Assembly: GCA_025642065.1 (NCBI GenBank)
Contig: JAODUP010000438.1
Span: forward strand, 265,500 to 329,499
Direction of reading: 5' to 3'
DNA from: Paralvinella palmiformis
Lineage: Eukaryota > Annelida > Polychaeta > Terebellida > Alvinellidae
DNA: 64,000 bases
The position numbers were made by a program, and so were the translations under genes. The notes below the pieces were generated by a model. That model saw only the letters and a program-made list of their open reading frames with translations. It did no database searches and was not told where the DNA came from. This document shows positions 33,320-45,269 of the stretch, piece after piece; the stretch's first letter is position 1; every line of letters starts with the position of its first letter.

Positions 33320-34390
33320 GATCCTTAATACAAAATATATACAAAAATAGAGTATACAGTCTATGAAGATGTAGTATTTTCAAAGTAAGTCCTCAAAATA
33401 GTAGTGCAGCAATGTGTTTATTGCTATAATGAAACCGGGTTTGGATAATACATATTTTCTTTATAAATATGTGTATATTATTAATAATAATTCTTGTGTT
33501 ATTTGCACCAGATCAGAATAAGTAAATATGAATATAGGCTTAAGACACAGTAACATACAAAACAATTTAATGTTGATTCCTTCTAGTCACCTTATATGAA
33601 GGCACGTTGCTTGAGCCAGTTATAATCTGTAGATCTACCCATATATGTGATGTTTCGGGGTGGATTATATATATATTATTATTTCATAATTTTGACTTCA
33701 CCGTGTCGCATACATTGTGAGTCTGACTAAATCCGACCTGACATGTTGTCCCACTTACAGCTATTGGGCTTACCTATCATCGTCAAGCATCTGTTGCTTA
33801 TTGAAAACACTTGTCAGGTGCTGTACAGCGCTTATGATTTATTATAGAAAACCCACTTGTCTAATTCACACACACATGAATATAATAGTCACAGTGCCCA
33901 GACCATTGTTGTTGATTGTCATGTTGTGAACGGACCAACTTGAACGTTGCGACTCTGAGTAAACAGGGATATGTTTTAAGCAAATATCAATACCTCAACC
34001 GTGTGATTGATTGTCTCGAACGTTTCTAACAAAAAAAATGTGTTATTGGCGGCCCAGTTATTTCTGGAGTGCCACTGATATGGATTCACAGACTGGATAT
34101 TTTGAATTGAATTTAGCAACAAAAACTGCTGTGACTATTTATATCAGGATCTAAACAGCCTTCTGGAATGATGTAATTGAAGTTGATATTTGAAGACAAG
34201 TCTTGTAGGAGATCATTCAACATTTGTGCGTATCAATATTTGGATTAACCGCCATAACAGTTCCGGATATGTTACACTGGAGACTGGTTTAAGTAGAAAC
34301 TTTAATCTCATTCCAAAGTAATAAAGTATTCATCAAAACATATTTTTTTTATAATCATTAATTTTGTTGTTAATTATTAGACTGTACAAA
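33320..34390. other. Spacer, no gene seen
   Basis: AT-rich. The 70-codon frame at 33717 lacks homology or splice context. Confidence 0.45.
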
Positions 34391-34394
34391 TGAC

Positions 34395-34395
<1 letters not shown>

Positions 34396-34434
<39 letters not shown>
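34396..34434. repeat. AT microsatellite
   Basis: Uninterrupted TA dinucleotides. Confidence 0.95.
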
Positions 34435-34437
<3 letters not shown>

Positions 34438-34889
34438 CCTAACTAGTAGTGCAGTTGGCCAAATAGATCTAACCTCTGTTTTCAAAATCTGACTAGGCTA
34501 TGCATGAAGGGTGTTCATCTTTCACACACATAATTGGGAACTTCAGAAATGTTCATTTATCGTTATGCCTGTCAAATGTACTACTTCATGGTATAGTTAT
34601 ATTCAAAGGGAGGTTGATGTAGCCAAAAGGCAGAGGTAGAACGTCATTAAGAGGTTAGACAAGTACTACACATGTAATCTATATTGGCTGCACTTCAGTG
34701 GGATTGTTTATTCGTGAGGATTATCAATTATTGCTAAGCTGATTTGTTTCCTTTAAGCTAGGTCGTAACAATTGTCCTCACTCGCCTGTCCCAGTACACA
34801 GTACACCCACACTGAAATATCAGGAAAATGAAGTACATACATTTGTATGTTATAAGGCTCACAAGTAGTCATCATAGCATTAATATTGA

Positions 34890-34950
34890 TGATTATTATT
34901 ATTATTATTATTATTACCACTCCTACTATTATTATTATTAACACCACTCC

Positions 34951-34982
<32 letters not shown>

Positions 34983-34998
34983 CCACTCCTACTATTAT
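34890..34998. repeat. Compound ATT repeat with spacer unit
   Basis: Runs of ATT are separated by three near-copies of accactcctactatt, so the array is a higher-order repeat and not a pure microsatellite. Confidence 0.85.
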
Positions 34999-34999
34999 T

Positions 35000-35780
35000 A
35001 TTATGTGTCTAGAGAATGCACCATTTTCCTTTTTTCTATCTGGATCTGGCTTTCATATATAAACACTTCCTGTTAACACATTATCTCATTGACTGGTTTT
35101 TCAACACGTTAACAATGTAAACTTTAAGTTAATCATATATATGGACATTATTTCTGTTAAGTGTAAGTAGACTATATAGTGGAAATCATCTAATACAACT
35201 GGAAATTGCATGCATTTCTTAACTAGTTATATTAGTTTATTATATATATATATTTATATATATATATATATATAATCATTGCCTGGAAATAGAAATTATT
35301 TGTTCGTTTCAGCTTTTATGTAATAAAGAAAATACAATGGTATCGTTAACACAGAGGAGGGATAGATTGAGAATACTAATTAATTCAATAAAGACATATA
35401 CTTTATCATGATCGTGATGATATGAATCCTTCCTACACGGATGACAACTTAGAAGATTTTAGTACAACACACCTGGTGTATTGGCAGTCGCATTAGCATC
35501 AGTCGGTACATAAAGGATTGTGATAAGGCTTTGACATATCTCTGGTTTAATCCTCTCAAAGATACAAAATGAAGGATCACTTAATTACTATTACCGGTAG
35601 TAGCAGAACAATAGTCTATAAAGGTGATGCTGATGTTTGTATTACTGTGAACTTATCGATTAATCAGTGTGATAGTTTGATCGTGGAGAATAATTAGAGT
35701 CGATTGATTGGGAATTAATTATTGCATCATCTAGAAACAAAAATATCAATAGAATTAATATACGTGTTAAGATCTATTTA

Positions 35781-35814
<34 letters not shown>

Positions 35815-36179
35815 GGATGCGTGCGTGCGTGCGCGCACGCGTAAACTTTATAACCACCAACAGTCTGTCACAGTACCTATATTGACTAGATTTGACCAGG
35901 TTTATTATGATGAGAATGTTTGGTCATAATATTAGTTTTGATCATTTATGGATGTCATATCTGACATTAGCAGTAGATTAATTGTCGATGTGATCTGAGT
36001 CTGTAAAATATTTATCGTTTCGCTGTTCTATTTGCTTCCAGGCTTATACATGTAAATGTAGGCAACTACCAACCACATCTATGTATTTATGTACACGCGC
36101 GCGCACACATACACACACACACTTGAGATAGCACAGTCATAACCTAGCTCATTCTGCACAGAGCACGGCTGATAAATAA

Positions 36180-36218
<39 letters not shown>

Positions 36219-36868
36219 CGGTTATTACGTAGTAACTTTAACATAAACAGTGACCATGCTTAATTGATGCTATAATGTGTTATTTACAAGCGAGATATGT
36301 AAGCCGACATATTGGCAGGTATTACTGATAGCTGATTGGCGTTTGATCAATGGCTTTGGCTAATGAAATATGAAATCCCTAGTAATGTCTTCCAAGAAGT
36401 AATATCTACAGGGTGTCTACAAAACATAAATGTTAGTCATTTATACCCATGCTTCAATGATTAGCCTTGACCTATTTAACTGGAAGCTTAAGTAGCTCTA
36501 TATCTCGCTGTCTATTAACAGTACGTCATATGTTGTTGCTTTTATTATAAAAATATTGCTCTAAATTTGGCCATTAATATTATCATTTTCATATTATTTG
36601 GGCCGATAGTTTATTGGTGACGGGTGTCGTTCTGAAGATTGCCGTTCTTAAGCTTCCGTTAAGTACCACTTCACTCCAGTTATTGATTGTACTAATTGAC
36701 CTTCATTGACGATAATAGCAACAATAGTTAGTTAAGATATTAGCTCAAACCAACAGACTTCTACACCCACACATACACACACACACCTTAGACACCTCCA
36801 ATGGCTAAATGACTCTGTGACGTCGTTTGTGTCTTCGTAATCAAATGTACTATTATGGATACATTTCT
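35000..36868. other. Spacer, no gene seen
   Basis: AT-rich, with AT tracts at 35240-35272, 35783-35812 and 36185-36214 and CA/GC-rich purine-pyrimidine runs near 35817-35842. No exon recognised. Confidence 0.45.
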
Positions 36869-36879
36869 TTGGTGAATGG

Positions 36880-37059
36880 GGGCGCCTCCGTGGTCTAGCT
36901 GTAGCGTGTTCGACCACAAATCACTACGACCCGTGTTCAAATCTCGGCATGGGCATATCTGACTTCGTTTCATTACCTTTTGAGGTCGCTCGGCCCATTT
37001 AGCCTACCATGTGCACAAAAGTGGCCGTAAAACACCAATTATCATCATCATCATCATCC
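36880..37059 (+). mobile_element. tRNA-derived SINE, family B, copy 2
   Basis: Starts gggcgcctccgtggtctagc, B box gtgttcaaatctcgg, body tgaggtcgctcggcccattt, tail of ATC repeats. Perfect 11-base duplication ttggtgaatgg at 36869-36879 and 37060-37070. Confidence 0.93.
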
Positions 37060-37357
37060 TTGGTGAATGGTACAGGTGTTGTACAATGACAGGTATGGTT
37101 CGCAGCCAGTAGGCCTATGCTATTACATTCCGCCTATTTACGCATCTGCCTATACACACAAAAACACACACAAAAACACACACGGTAGATGGATTTTTGG
37201 CCACGGTTTTGTAACACATCAGATGTTTGAGTGACCTCCATTCTTCAATTGTCTTTTCAAAGAAATTTTAAAAAGCAAATCTCTTCGTATTCCAGAGTTT
37301 GAGTTTCTCATTTAGTGACATACTCTTGACGCCACTTAGAATTACAAAGAACTGTTA

Positions 37358-37390
<33 letters not shown>

Positions 37391-37756
37391 AGTAACATAT
37401 AAGGTGGCTTCTAAATTAAATGTATTTTACACAATTAAAACTGATAAAATATAACAAATATATCGCTTCTAAATACTTTCAAATTATCCGTATTTACAAT
37501 TTACCCTTACAAATATCACATTAAATCATATTTTGTACATTTACAGAAATATGATATCGCCAAAACGTCCACCATGAATAATTTCCTTGGTCAAAACGTC
37601 CTAGAGCCCACACACATGTACGCACACACACACACACACACACACACACCTGTTATAATTTAATTGACTAAATTTCGAAGAAAAATATTTTGAGCTAAAT
37701 ATTATTTCATTATAAATTATATAATACATGTTGAACTGTACTGCTTCGTGAGGGAA

Positions 37757-37789
<33 letters not shown>

Positions 37790-37822
37790 GACTGGATGAG
37801 CGGGCGATTTGGTTTACTGAAT

Positions 37823-38011
37823 ATGATGATGATGATTGATGTTTACGGCCACCTTTGTGCACGTGGTAGGCTAAATGGGCCGAGCGACTCCCAAAGGTAA
37901 TGAAGCGAAATCGAAGATAAAACAACCTTCAGATATGCCCACGCCGAGATTCGAACACGGGTGGTAGTGATCTGTGGTCCAACACGCTACCGCTAGACCA
38001 CGGAGGCGGCC
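37823..38011 (-). mobile_element. tRNA-derived SINE, family B, copy 3
   Basis: Perfect 14-base duplication ttggtttactgaat at 37809-37822 and 38012-38025. In complement it carries ccgtggtctagcggtagcgt and gtgttcgaatctcggcgtgg, the best A and B boxes of the four copies. Confidence 0.94.
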
Positions 38012-38253
38012 TTGGTTTACTGAATGTGTAAATATTATATATAGTATTATATCTCTAGTGAAATGACCCAAGACCAGATAAATTGTTCACCTCGCTTCAA
38101 CTCGCCATTACATAACGATAATCCTTAGTTAGGGTTCACTGAACTGACCGGTCATTCGATGACCATTAGAAGTTTGAACTTAGTGATTATAATGCAGTCA
38201 TTATCTTATTCGCTGTCACGTAACATATAGGCCGACATCAATCAACCGATTAT

Positions 38254-38286
38254 GGACGGACGGACGGACGGACGGACGGACGGACG
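38254..38286. repeat. GGAC tetranucleotide repeat
   Basis: About eight units of ggac. Confidence 0.93.
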
Positions 38287-38403
38287 CTGATATGCTCTTG
38301 GACATAGAAACTAAATACACAAACACACACATAGTAATTTCATTATCAGCTATATGAAGTAGGGGATGGATTTTGTATTTTGTGATAAGAGGTAGGAAGT
38401 GCG

Positions 38404-38405
<2 letters not shown>

Positions 38406-38475
<70 letters not shown>

Positions 38476-38476
38476 T
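38406..38476. repeat. Compound CT / GT / GA microsatellite
   Basis: CT run, then GT run, then GA run with no gap. The CT and GA arms could fold on each other. Confidence 0.93.
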
Positions 38477-38599
38477 TCCTAAGACACACCCAAAGCCTAA
38501 AACTGGACACACACACTCTCACCCTAATGCCAGACTATAAAGGTGGTTTTATTCGATAAGACAACTCGCTAACGATGATCAATTTATGGCGGCAGCAGA

Positions 38600-39370
38600 A
38601 GCTTATGTTGATATCAGCTCGATTGGGCTTGGGTGGGGGGAGAGGTTTTCTTGCCCAGAACGATCACCTTGTGTTTTGTCATTCTCGTGCGGTTATGTTT
38701 CGATATATCGATCAATCAGGCTAGCACGCCCCTTATTGTGGACTTTGATTGTCTAATCAGACATTATTGACAGCTGGCTGTTGTTTAGGCGACAAGCTGT
38801 TATGATATATGTTGCTGAGGGGTGGGGGCGGCGGGAGCAGGGGGGAGGAGCGGGTTTGAGATGACGCAGGAAGCGGTGAATGAAGTCGAGCTTTTGTCAT
38901 TATAATTTCTATTCAGGTCAGATAACTCCAGGTCTTTGGTGATAGGCAGTCGAACAAGAAAAGGGGAAGCCTTCTGTTATTCTCACACTACACGAAGGTC
39001 ACTCCCCGGAACGTGAATGACAGACGTACAGTTATAGCCCTACAGGGTAACGGGATTACGACAATTAAACTGAAAGATATTACATGCTTGACCAAACCAG
39101 GGCGGACGTGACGTGTCTAATCAGACAACTTCATCGGATTTTTTAAATTCCTGAACACATTTCAGATGTCCGGAATTGAAGGGTCGCCGCTAACTGGATA
39201 CGTAGTTGCGTAACCCGCAACTTGTCTACGTAGTACATTAAGTGTCTACTCAGCGTATGTTTATAATGTAAAACATCCTTTCGTCGTAGGTGTTCCAGCT
39301 CGAAGGTGTTCCAGAAGCACGAAGTACAACGCTTTGACCGATCCAGCGCTGTACTGCCGCCGTCCTGGAT
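38600..39370 (+). promoter_or_regulatory. GC-richer upstream region of the 610-codon ORF
   Basis: GC and CG content rises from about 38630. ggtgggggcggcgggagc at about 38821 resembles Sp1 GC boxes. Together with the ORF this looks like a promoter and 5' UTR, but no initiator or TATA box is clear. Confidence 0.4.
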
Positions 39371-41203
39371 ATGGCAAAGCATGAAGTCGACATCTCGCTC
39401 GGTCGAACTGCATCGCGCCATTTCGACGATAGCTTAACATTCCGGATCTCCGGCGTTCTCGCCGAACTGGAAGAATCCAAATTCGACGATGCCGGCGTGT
39501 ACGTTTCGGATCCGGTTGACGGCGAGAAGCCCCACTCAACCACCTTCGATGGTATCGTGTTTGGAGGCTGGAAGACAAGCCCCGTCGATCGGCAGCCGAA
39601 TTCGCGCATCGAAGCGGCTCCTGCGTCGGGAAAGAAGCATCACATGGACGCGTCGGGCGAATCGGTTAATTTCGTGGCGAGCAACATCCAGAACGCCAGA
39701 TCGTACAAACATCACAGCAAATTAGTGGACATCGATTACTTCGGTGGCTCCGTCTGTAAGACCTGTGTTGAACCGACCACCTACCGGTACGTGGTTAACA
39801 ACGGCCGATACAGGTCGTCTAAGGCACTGATCCAGAAGTTCGGAGTCCAGAAGACATCCAGGAGACTGACCGATGCCAGGAGCTTGAATCCCGAACAGAA
39901 GAGGCTCCAGAAGGAGATCCAACGCGAGTTGCGCAGGGAGTTTGGATTGGCCGACGAGAGAAACCAAATTGAAGATCGGGAACAGAACAAGACGTTCATC
40001 GGTTTAACCGGGGAGACCAGTTCCCACAAAACGGTTCCGGACGTACAGAGGAAAGACGAGGTTGTGCAGCTTTCTAGGAATGAAGTCGATGATCCAGATA
40101 AGAGGGTAGGCGAGGACGTTCCTGGCGAAGTCGGAAAACACAGCTCGCCGCTCATCCTTCCAGCCATTGCCGTGCCCTTGGTGAAGACAGACAGTCGGCC
40201 GAATGGCGTGGATATCAGCTGTATCGCAAGTCAACTGGACGTGTTCAGGGAAGTGGCCGGTAAGAATGTCGTTGCCGGCGAGTCTCGTCGAACGAGGCGG
40301 GGTATCTATCTGGGAACCAGAAGTAGGTCCGAGCCGCCGCCCCTTCCTACACCGTCATCTGGCGCCAGGATGCCATCTGGAACAGAACGAAATGGAGCAG
40401 TCAACTTCGAGGTTGTACCGACGACGTTAAGGCGAGACGTCACTTCTCTGTCGTCATCGGCACTTCGTAACCACAACTCTGGAACTCGTCCACAGAAAGA
40501 ATGCCCGCCAGGGGACACTATCTGTATGAACAAGCGGAGCAATGGCTGGGCGCCGAATGAATCGACTTGTGAGTCGCTGGACTTGACGCCGACATCCGCT
40601 GCTCAATTTGACGATGTTCAAGCTGCTACTGTTGGTGAAAAACGAAAACTTTCGGATCGTGCAGGGACGCATAAAAATTCATCGTCGGACGGTTCCGATT
40701 CAATTGCTCAAGATTCTGTGCCTTTGACCCAGATCCGGTACATGGCAGCTTCGGGCGAAGTATCCAACGTACCGAAGTTCGGAAAATCATCGGAAGAGAT
40801 TCCAACCGCCGACCTGTACAGCTCGGTGGAACTAGAGCGCGATGCCGTTCATCCAAAAGCCGTATCAAACCGGATGAATACCTACCTCGATATTAAGACG
40901 ACGGGAGACAAGATTCAGACTGGGATGACGACGAAATTCAGGACGTCCTTGCCAAATAAGAACCTCTCGAAGGATATACCTAGCCATCAACACAAGTCTC
41001 ACGTGGTGAAAAACAGTCATTTATTCTCCAATTTGGATTCTGGTAAGCTGATGGGCGGCGGTTTTCGAGCTTTCCCAGTTGGACAGATGAAGATCGTCGA
41101 GAAAAACCAATTGGAACACCAACGAACGGATGACCTTGATATCTTGCCAAAGATATCCGGAAGAAAGGTGACGATGGCTGTGACCTCACATCGCATCGTC
41201 TGA
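39371..41203 (+). CDS. Large intronless ORF, 610 residues, unknown function
   Basis: ATG at 39371 is the first Met after an in-frame TGA 36 bases upstream; the frame is open to TGA. Codon use and GC are clearly higher than in the flanks, so it is very likely real. The protein is hydrophilic and mostly disordered by composition, with no signal peptide or membrane segment. Residues 127-132 hold CKTC. Residues about 140-205 are a basic region (RYRSSKALIQKF) followed by a strongly charged helix (EQKRLQKEIQRELRREFG) that could be a coiled coil. The remainder is Ser/Thr/Asp-rich, with KRKLSDR near residue 435 as a possible nuclear signal. No domain recognised. The lack of introns contrasts with the other genes here and might mean a retrocopy or a terminal coding exon. 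Confidence 0.85.
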   Translation: MAKHEVDISLGRTASRHFDDSLTFRISGVLAELEESKFDDAGVYVSDPVDGEKPHSTTFDGIVFGGWKTSPVDRQPNSRIEAAPASGKKHHMDASGESVNFVASNIQNARSYKHHSKLVDIDYFGGSVCKTCVEPTTYRYVVNNGRYRSSKALIQKFGVQKTSRRLTDARSLNPEQKRLQKEIQRELRREFGLADERNQIEDREQNKTFIGLTGETSSHKTVPDVQRKDEVVQLSRNEVDDPDKRVGEDVPGEVGKHSSPLILPAIAVPLVKTDSRPNGVDISCIASQLDVFREVAGKNVVAGESRRTRRGIYLGTRSRSEPPPLPTPSSGARMPSGTERNGAVNFEVVPTTLRRDVTSLSSSALRNHNSGTRPQKECPPGDTICMNKRSNGWAPNESTCESLDLTPTSAAQFDDVQAATVGEKRKLSDRAGTHKNSSSDGSDSIAQDSVPLTQIRYMAASGEVSNVPKFGKSSEEIPTADLYSSVELERDAVHPKAVSNRMNTYLDIKTTGDKIQTGMTTKFRTSLPNKNLSKDIPSHQHKSHVVKNSHLFSNLDSGKLMGGGFRAFPVGQMKIVEKNQLEHQRTDDLDILPKISGRKVTMAVTSHRIV

Positions 41204-41609
41204 TATGAGTTTCTACTAAAACATTGCTGAATGATGCCGGATACTCATTTGCACCAAACTGTGTCACAGTATCCATGGTGTCCTTGTTGTTCCTATTCTA
41301 TTGGTACGTCTTTTTATCTGGCTGTGGTCAAAACGTTTTACGATATATAACCGCCATTGCAGTATTAACTTAGCAAAGTGAAATGCCATTCATGCAAAAC
41401 GTTTTCAATATTTCTGATATATTTTGTATAATTCTATTCTATATGTCTCAACAATCATTGGCAACGTGTGTTCTTTTTGTTTTGTGAAGCATTTTCTGTC
41501 AGTAAAATATTCTCATATTTTATAATAATGATAATAATAATAATACAAACAAAAAATACCACAAGAGAAGTTATTAGTTTTTTCTTCTGTTATGTTATTT
41601 TCATGTTAT

Positions 41610-41702
41610 TCTAGGAAGGTTTCCTCCCTAGGGAGTCCTTTTTTCTTAACATATTTCAGGTGTGACAAGCGCCAAGGCTAAACAAATCAATTTATTCACT
41701 AA
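41610..41702 (+). mobile_element. SINE family A, 3' fragment
   Basis: Has tccctagggagtcctttttt and the tail gtgacaagcgccaaggctaa acaaatc. The head is missing. Confidence 0.5.
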
Positions 41703-41912
41703 TTGCTATAATATCATCTTTACAAGATGATATGTTTATTCTTCACTATTTTATTGATCATTTTGTTATCTCAGCCTTTTCATTCAAAATCGTTTTGTAA
41801 TGAAGCCTTTAAACTGTAACAAACTTAGCCATAAATAAACAAGATGTCCAACTATCAGTATTATAAGTGGGTAAACAATACACTGAGGTTTGATTTTACA
41901 AAGACACTGTAT

Positions 41913-42325
41913 TATGTTAAGTTAATTTATTAACTATGAGTGAGGTCTGTTTTGTACCTAATTTAATATGACATTAAGACTTCACAAAAAAAACAGTTCC
42001 TTCTCTCTCACTCAGTTGGTGTGTGTGTGTCTGTGTGTAGAAACACAAACTATGTTAAGTTAATTTATTAACTATAAGTGAGGTCTGTTTTGTACCTAAT
42101 TTAATATGACATTAAGACTTCACAAAAAAAAACAGTTCCTTCTCTCTCACTCAGTTGGTGTGTGTGTGTCTGTGTGTAGAAACACAAACTATGTTAAGTT
42201 AATTTATTAACTATAAGTGAGGTCTGTTTTGTACCTAATTTAATATGACATTAAGACTTCACAAAAAAACAGTTCCTTCTCTCTCACTCAGTTGGTGTGT
42301 GTGTGTGTGTGTCTAGAAACGCAAA
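41913..42325. repeat. Tandem array, three units of about 138-140 bases
   Basis: tatgttaagttaatttatta begins units at 41913, 42051 and 42191. Each unit ends in a GT-rich stretch and acacaaac. Units are almost identical except for homopolymer and GT length. Just 3' of the 610-codon ORF. Confidence 0.93.
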
Positions 42326-42666
42326 CATACACAAACACACACACAACCTTGTTGTGTATCTCTACACCCCCCCCAACTCCTCTTTCTTTAAACATGTGGC
42401 ATTCTGATGAATAAGTGTAAATGAAATTTTTTATTTTAATGTCCGCATTATAATAATAATTGTGCCATGGCCACACAATACATATTTAATACTTTTTAAA
42501 TTTATTATTCTTATTCTAACATGTTGCCTACCACTAACCATTTTTGTTGCCATAATCATGTTTTGCTGATATTATACTTTATGATTAAAGATAAATAATT
42601 GGATGTTGTTGTTGTTGTTGTTGTGTAGTAAGCTACTAAAATTAAGTGATTATTATCATCATCAGA

Positions 42667-42706
<40 letters not shown>

Positions 42707-42933
42707 GGTGAGCCAATACTATATGCTGTTACAAATAATTTTATGGTACAAATATTGGTAATATTTATCAAAAATATAACTGAATTGGTTACTAGAAAAT
42801 ATGAAAATTAATTATATTTTTAAAATATCTTGCATGACAATTACTAACATAGCTACAGCTACCACGGTGAAGAAGATCCTGATAGCCTGTAGTATATTAC
42901 TTCCCCAGTGAGACTAATTGCAATTGTTTTTAG

Positions 42934-43154
42934 ATTTTAAACAAAATGACATATTGGGACAAGAAAACCTTGAAATGGCCGTGGATCTTCCATACTCTGT
43001 CACCATAAACAACGAGTATCGACACGACAGTGTAGAAGCCAACTCGCCACAAAAAGCTCTGTGGGAAACACTTCGAGTAACGGATGTTAGTTATTTCGCC
43101 GTCAGGCCCACAAAAGATGCCATATTCCAACCATATTTAAGCGCTTCATGGTAA
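42934..43154 (+). CDS. Probable terminal exon, unrecognised gene
   Basis: After the acceptor TTTTTAG the frame reads KQNDILGQENLEMAVDLPYS, then SPQKALWETLRVTDVSYFAV and ends PYLSASW then TAA. The composition is protein-like. It needs an upstream exon ending in phase 1 on the + strand that I did not find. The PYLSAS-type ending recalls small microtubule inner proteins of cilia, a weak inference only. If the splice site is false it could be a decayed ORF. Confidence 0.5.
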
Positions 43155-43199
43155 TTTTAATCCAATTATATAAAGCGCTATATAAAATGTTGTATTATT

Positions 43200-44700
43200 A
43201 TTATTATTATTCAACAAACTATGTGATTCACCAGTTCAGGCATACGTGAATAAGTTAAATTTAACTTATCCGCAAAAATAATTTACTTAGACCTACTCGA
43301 AGCTTCTTATGGTTGTGTATTGTAGACACTACTAAACCGAGGGCAGCATATTCCTGTATAAGCCATATATGGGAGAACCCCCAGCATCCAAACTTTCCAA
43401 GAGACGACGCATTTCTAATAACCACCGTTAACCTGCTCCATAAAGTACGGAGGCTCCCACACTAAATGTACTATAGCCATTTGATTTTAACCAAGACATG
43501 CGAACTGCACTATTCTCAATTCGCTGAATGCGATTAATGTTATAATCAGATATGCCACGTAACAGACAGTTACAATAGTCTAGGTGAAATAAATTAAAGG
43601 CACGGATGAGAGTAACAAATATTTATTATCTAAAGAATGTTTGAAGACGGTATATGTTCTTCAGGTGGTAGTAGATAGGTTGGCATACCGATCTGACGTG
43701 TTCATACATATTAATACATTTGTTAAAAATAACCTTAGATTTGTAATAATAATAATAATAATAATAATAATGTATATTTAATAAAGCGCCCTTACTAGCA
43801 GGAGTCATTCAAAGGCGCTGTACAAATAATATGTAATATAATAATACTCCAAATAATATGTCTGTAAAAACCCTGTAATGATTTAAAAGATAATAATTAT
43901 TTATCTGTGAAAGCGACCTTAAATAGGTGTGTTTTTAGAAGAGACTTAAAATTTCCAAGAGACGACGCATTTCTAATATTTGCCGGCAACCCATTCCACA
44001 AAGTGGGGCTGCAACACTAAACGCACAATCACCATAACCATATGACTTGAGCCGAGACAATGTATTGATCCATTGGGTAGTGAAAGAGTCCCCAATCTGT
44101 TATACTGACATTTTAGAGATTTAACATAATGTAATGAAGCCAAATAGATAAAATTTGGTTTATCATCATTTTAACTGAAGAAGATTTTGAATCATTCACA
44201 GACGAATATATTCGAAGTAGAGTATACAATTAACCCATTGTCAACATCCAGTGATATATACAGCTGTGGCTCACCCCCCCCCCCCCCACATACAACTGAT
44301 ATATTTTACGCCATATCACTGCACAGTGTTCCCAAAAGGATTTGTGTACACGGTGAAAACCAAAAGACCAATAACTGAACCCTATGGTACGCCAGATAAC
44401 TAATACAGAACATCAAATGTCGTAAACAGACACTCTCTTGGAGCGTTGCTCCAAATAGGATTGAAATTATTCAAGTACTTTACTTGATAGACCAAACCTG
44501 TCTTTCAACCTAGAAAAGTACATTTTGATCAATTGTATCAAATGCTCCAGACAGATCCAGATGAACAAGTAATACTGGCTGTCTTTGATCGATTCATATT
44601 ATTATGTGACTTCTTACCCGACCCCCCAAGGCTGTCTCTTTGAACACTTTATATGCTGACTATCGTGATTCATTAAAGTTATCATTGAATTAAATATTAG
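43200..44700 (-). mobile_element. Rearranged LINE fragments
   Basis: On the - strand, about 44590-44530 reads LLVHLDLSGAFDTIDQNVLF (RT motif A). Near 43560 is LDYCNCLLRGISDYNINRIQ and near 43500 RIENSAVRM. The unit at 43748-43935 is a near-identical copy of the LINE tail at 18185-18345, ending in ATT repeats. More than one insertion or deletion is needed to explain the order. Confidence 0.75.
44270..44288. repeat. C homopolymer
   Basis: A run of about 15 C, within the LINE region. Prone to sequencing and polymerase slippage. Confidence 0.85.
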
Positions 44701-45165
44701 TTTAAACGGAAATCAAAGGTCCTTTCTATAATTTTAGATAAAGAATGTTTAATTTTAAAAGACTGTAATTGTTTAGAACAGCAGAGTGCTTTAAATTATT
44801 CATAGATCAATGGTTTTACAAGGGTGGCTTTCGTGGATCTCTGGATAATACCCAGAAATAGTAATGTATTATCTATCGTTGTAACTGGCCCCATCAGAAC
44901 ATCCTGACCATGTAGACATACTGATTTGACTGCACAGAAAGCATTTACCTGGATGTTAATAAAACATCATAGAAAAACGCAGGAACTCCCAGTAAGTCTG
45001 GTGATTGTTATCAAATATATTCAGTAAGAAAACGGATAATTTGGAAGCAGCAAATTTTTCAGTTCTTCTCGACGTCGGTTTAGTGTATATGCGCAGAATC
45101 CAGTGTAAATTGTACACCGTAATAAAATTATAACAGGATAATTAAGTTAGTGTTGGTCGTCAAAA

Positions 45166-45209
<44 letters not shown>

Positions 45210-45269
45210 CGAGCGAAATCTGTTCTTGTAAGCATAAGTATTTAACTTCAAGATTTGGGTGATGGAAAA

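Noticed and set aside
34753..34986. 77-codon ORF rich in Ile and Val as a membrane protein
   Set aside because: It is the ATT repeat array translated.
36880..36955. tRNA gene
   Set aside because: It has A and B boxes but is the head of a dispersed SINE with target duplications, and does not fold into a full cloverleaf.
38216..38512. 98-codon ORF on the - strand
   Set aside because: It is translated microsatellite (RERERE, SVRPSVRP) and not a gene.
41913..42325. CRISPR-like array
   Set aside because: Units are contiguous with no spacers, and the DNA is eukaryotic.
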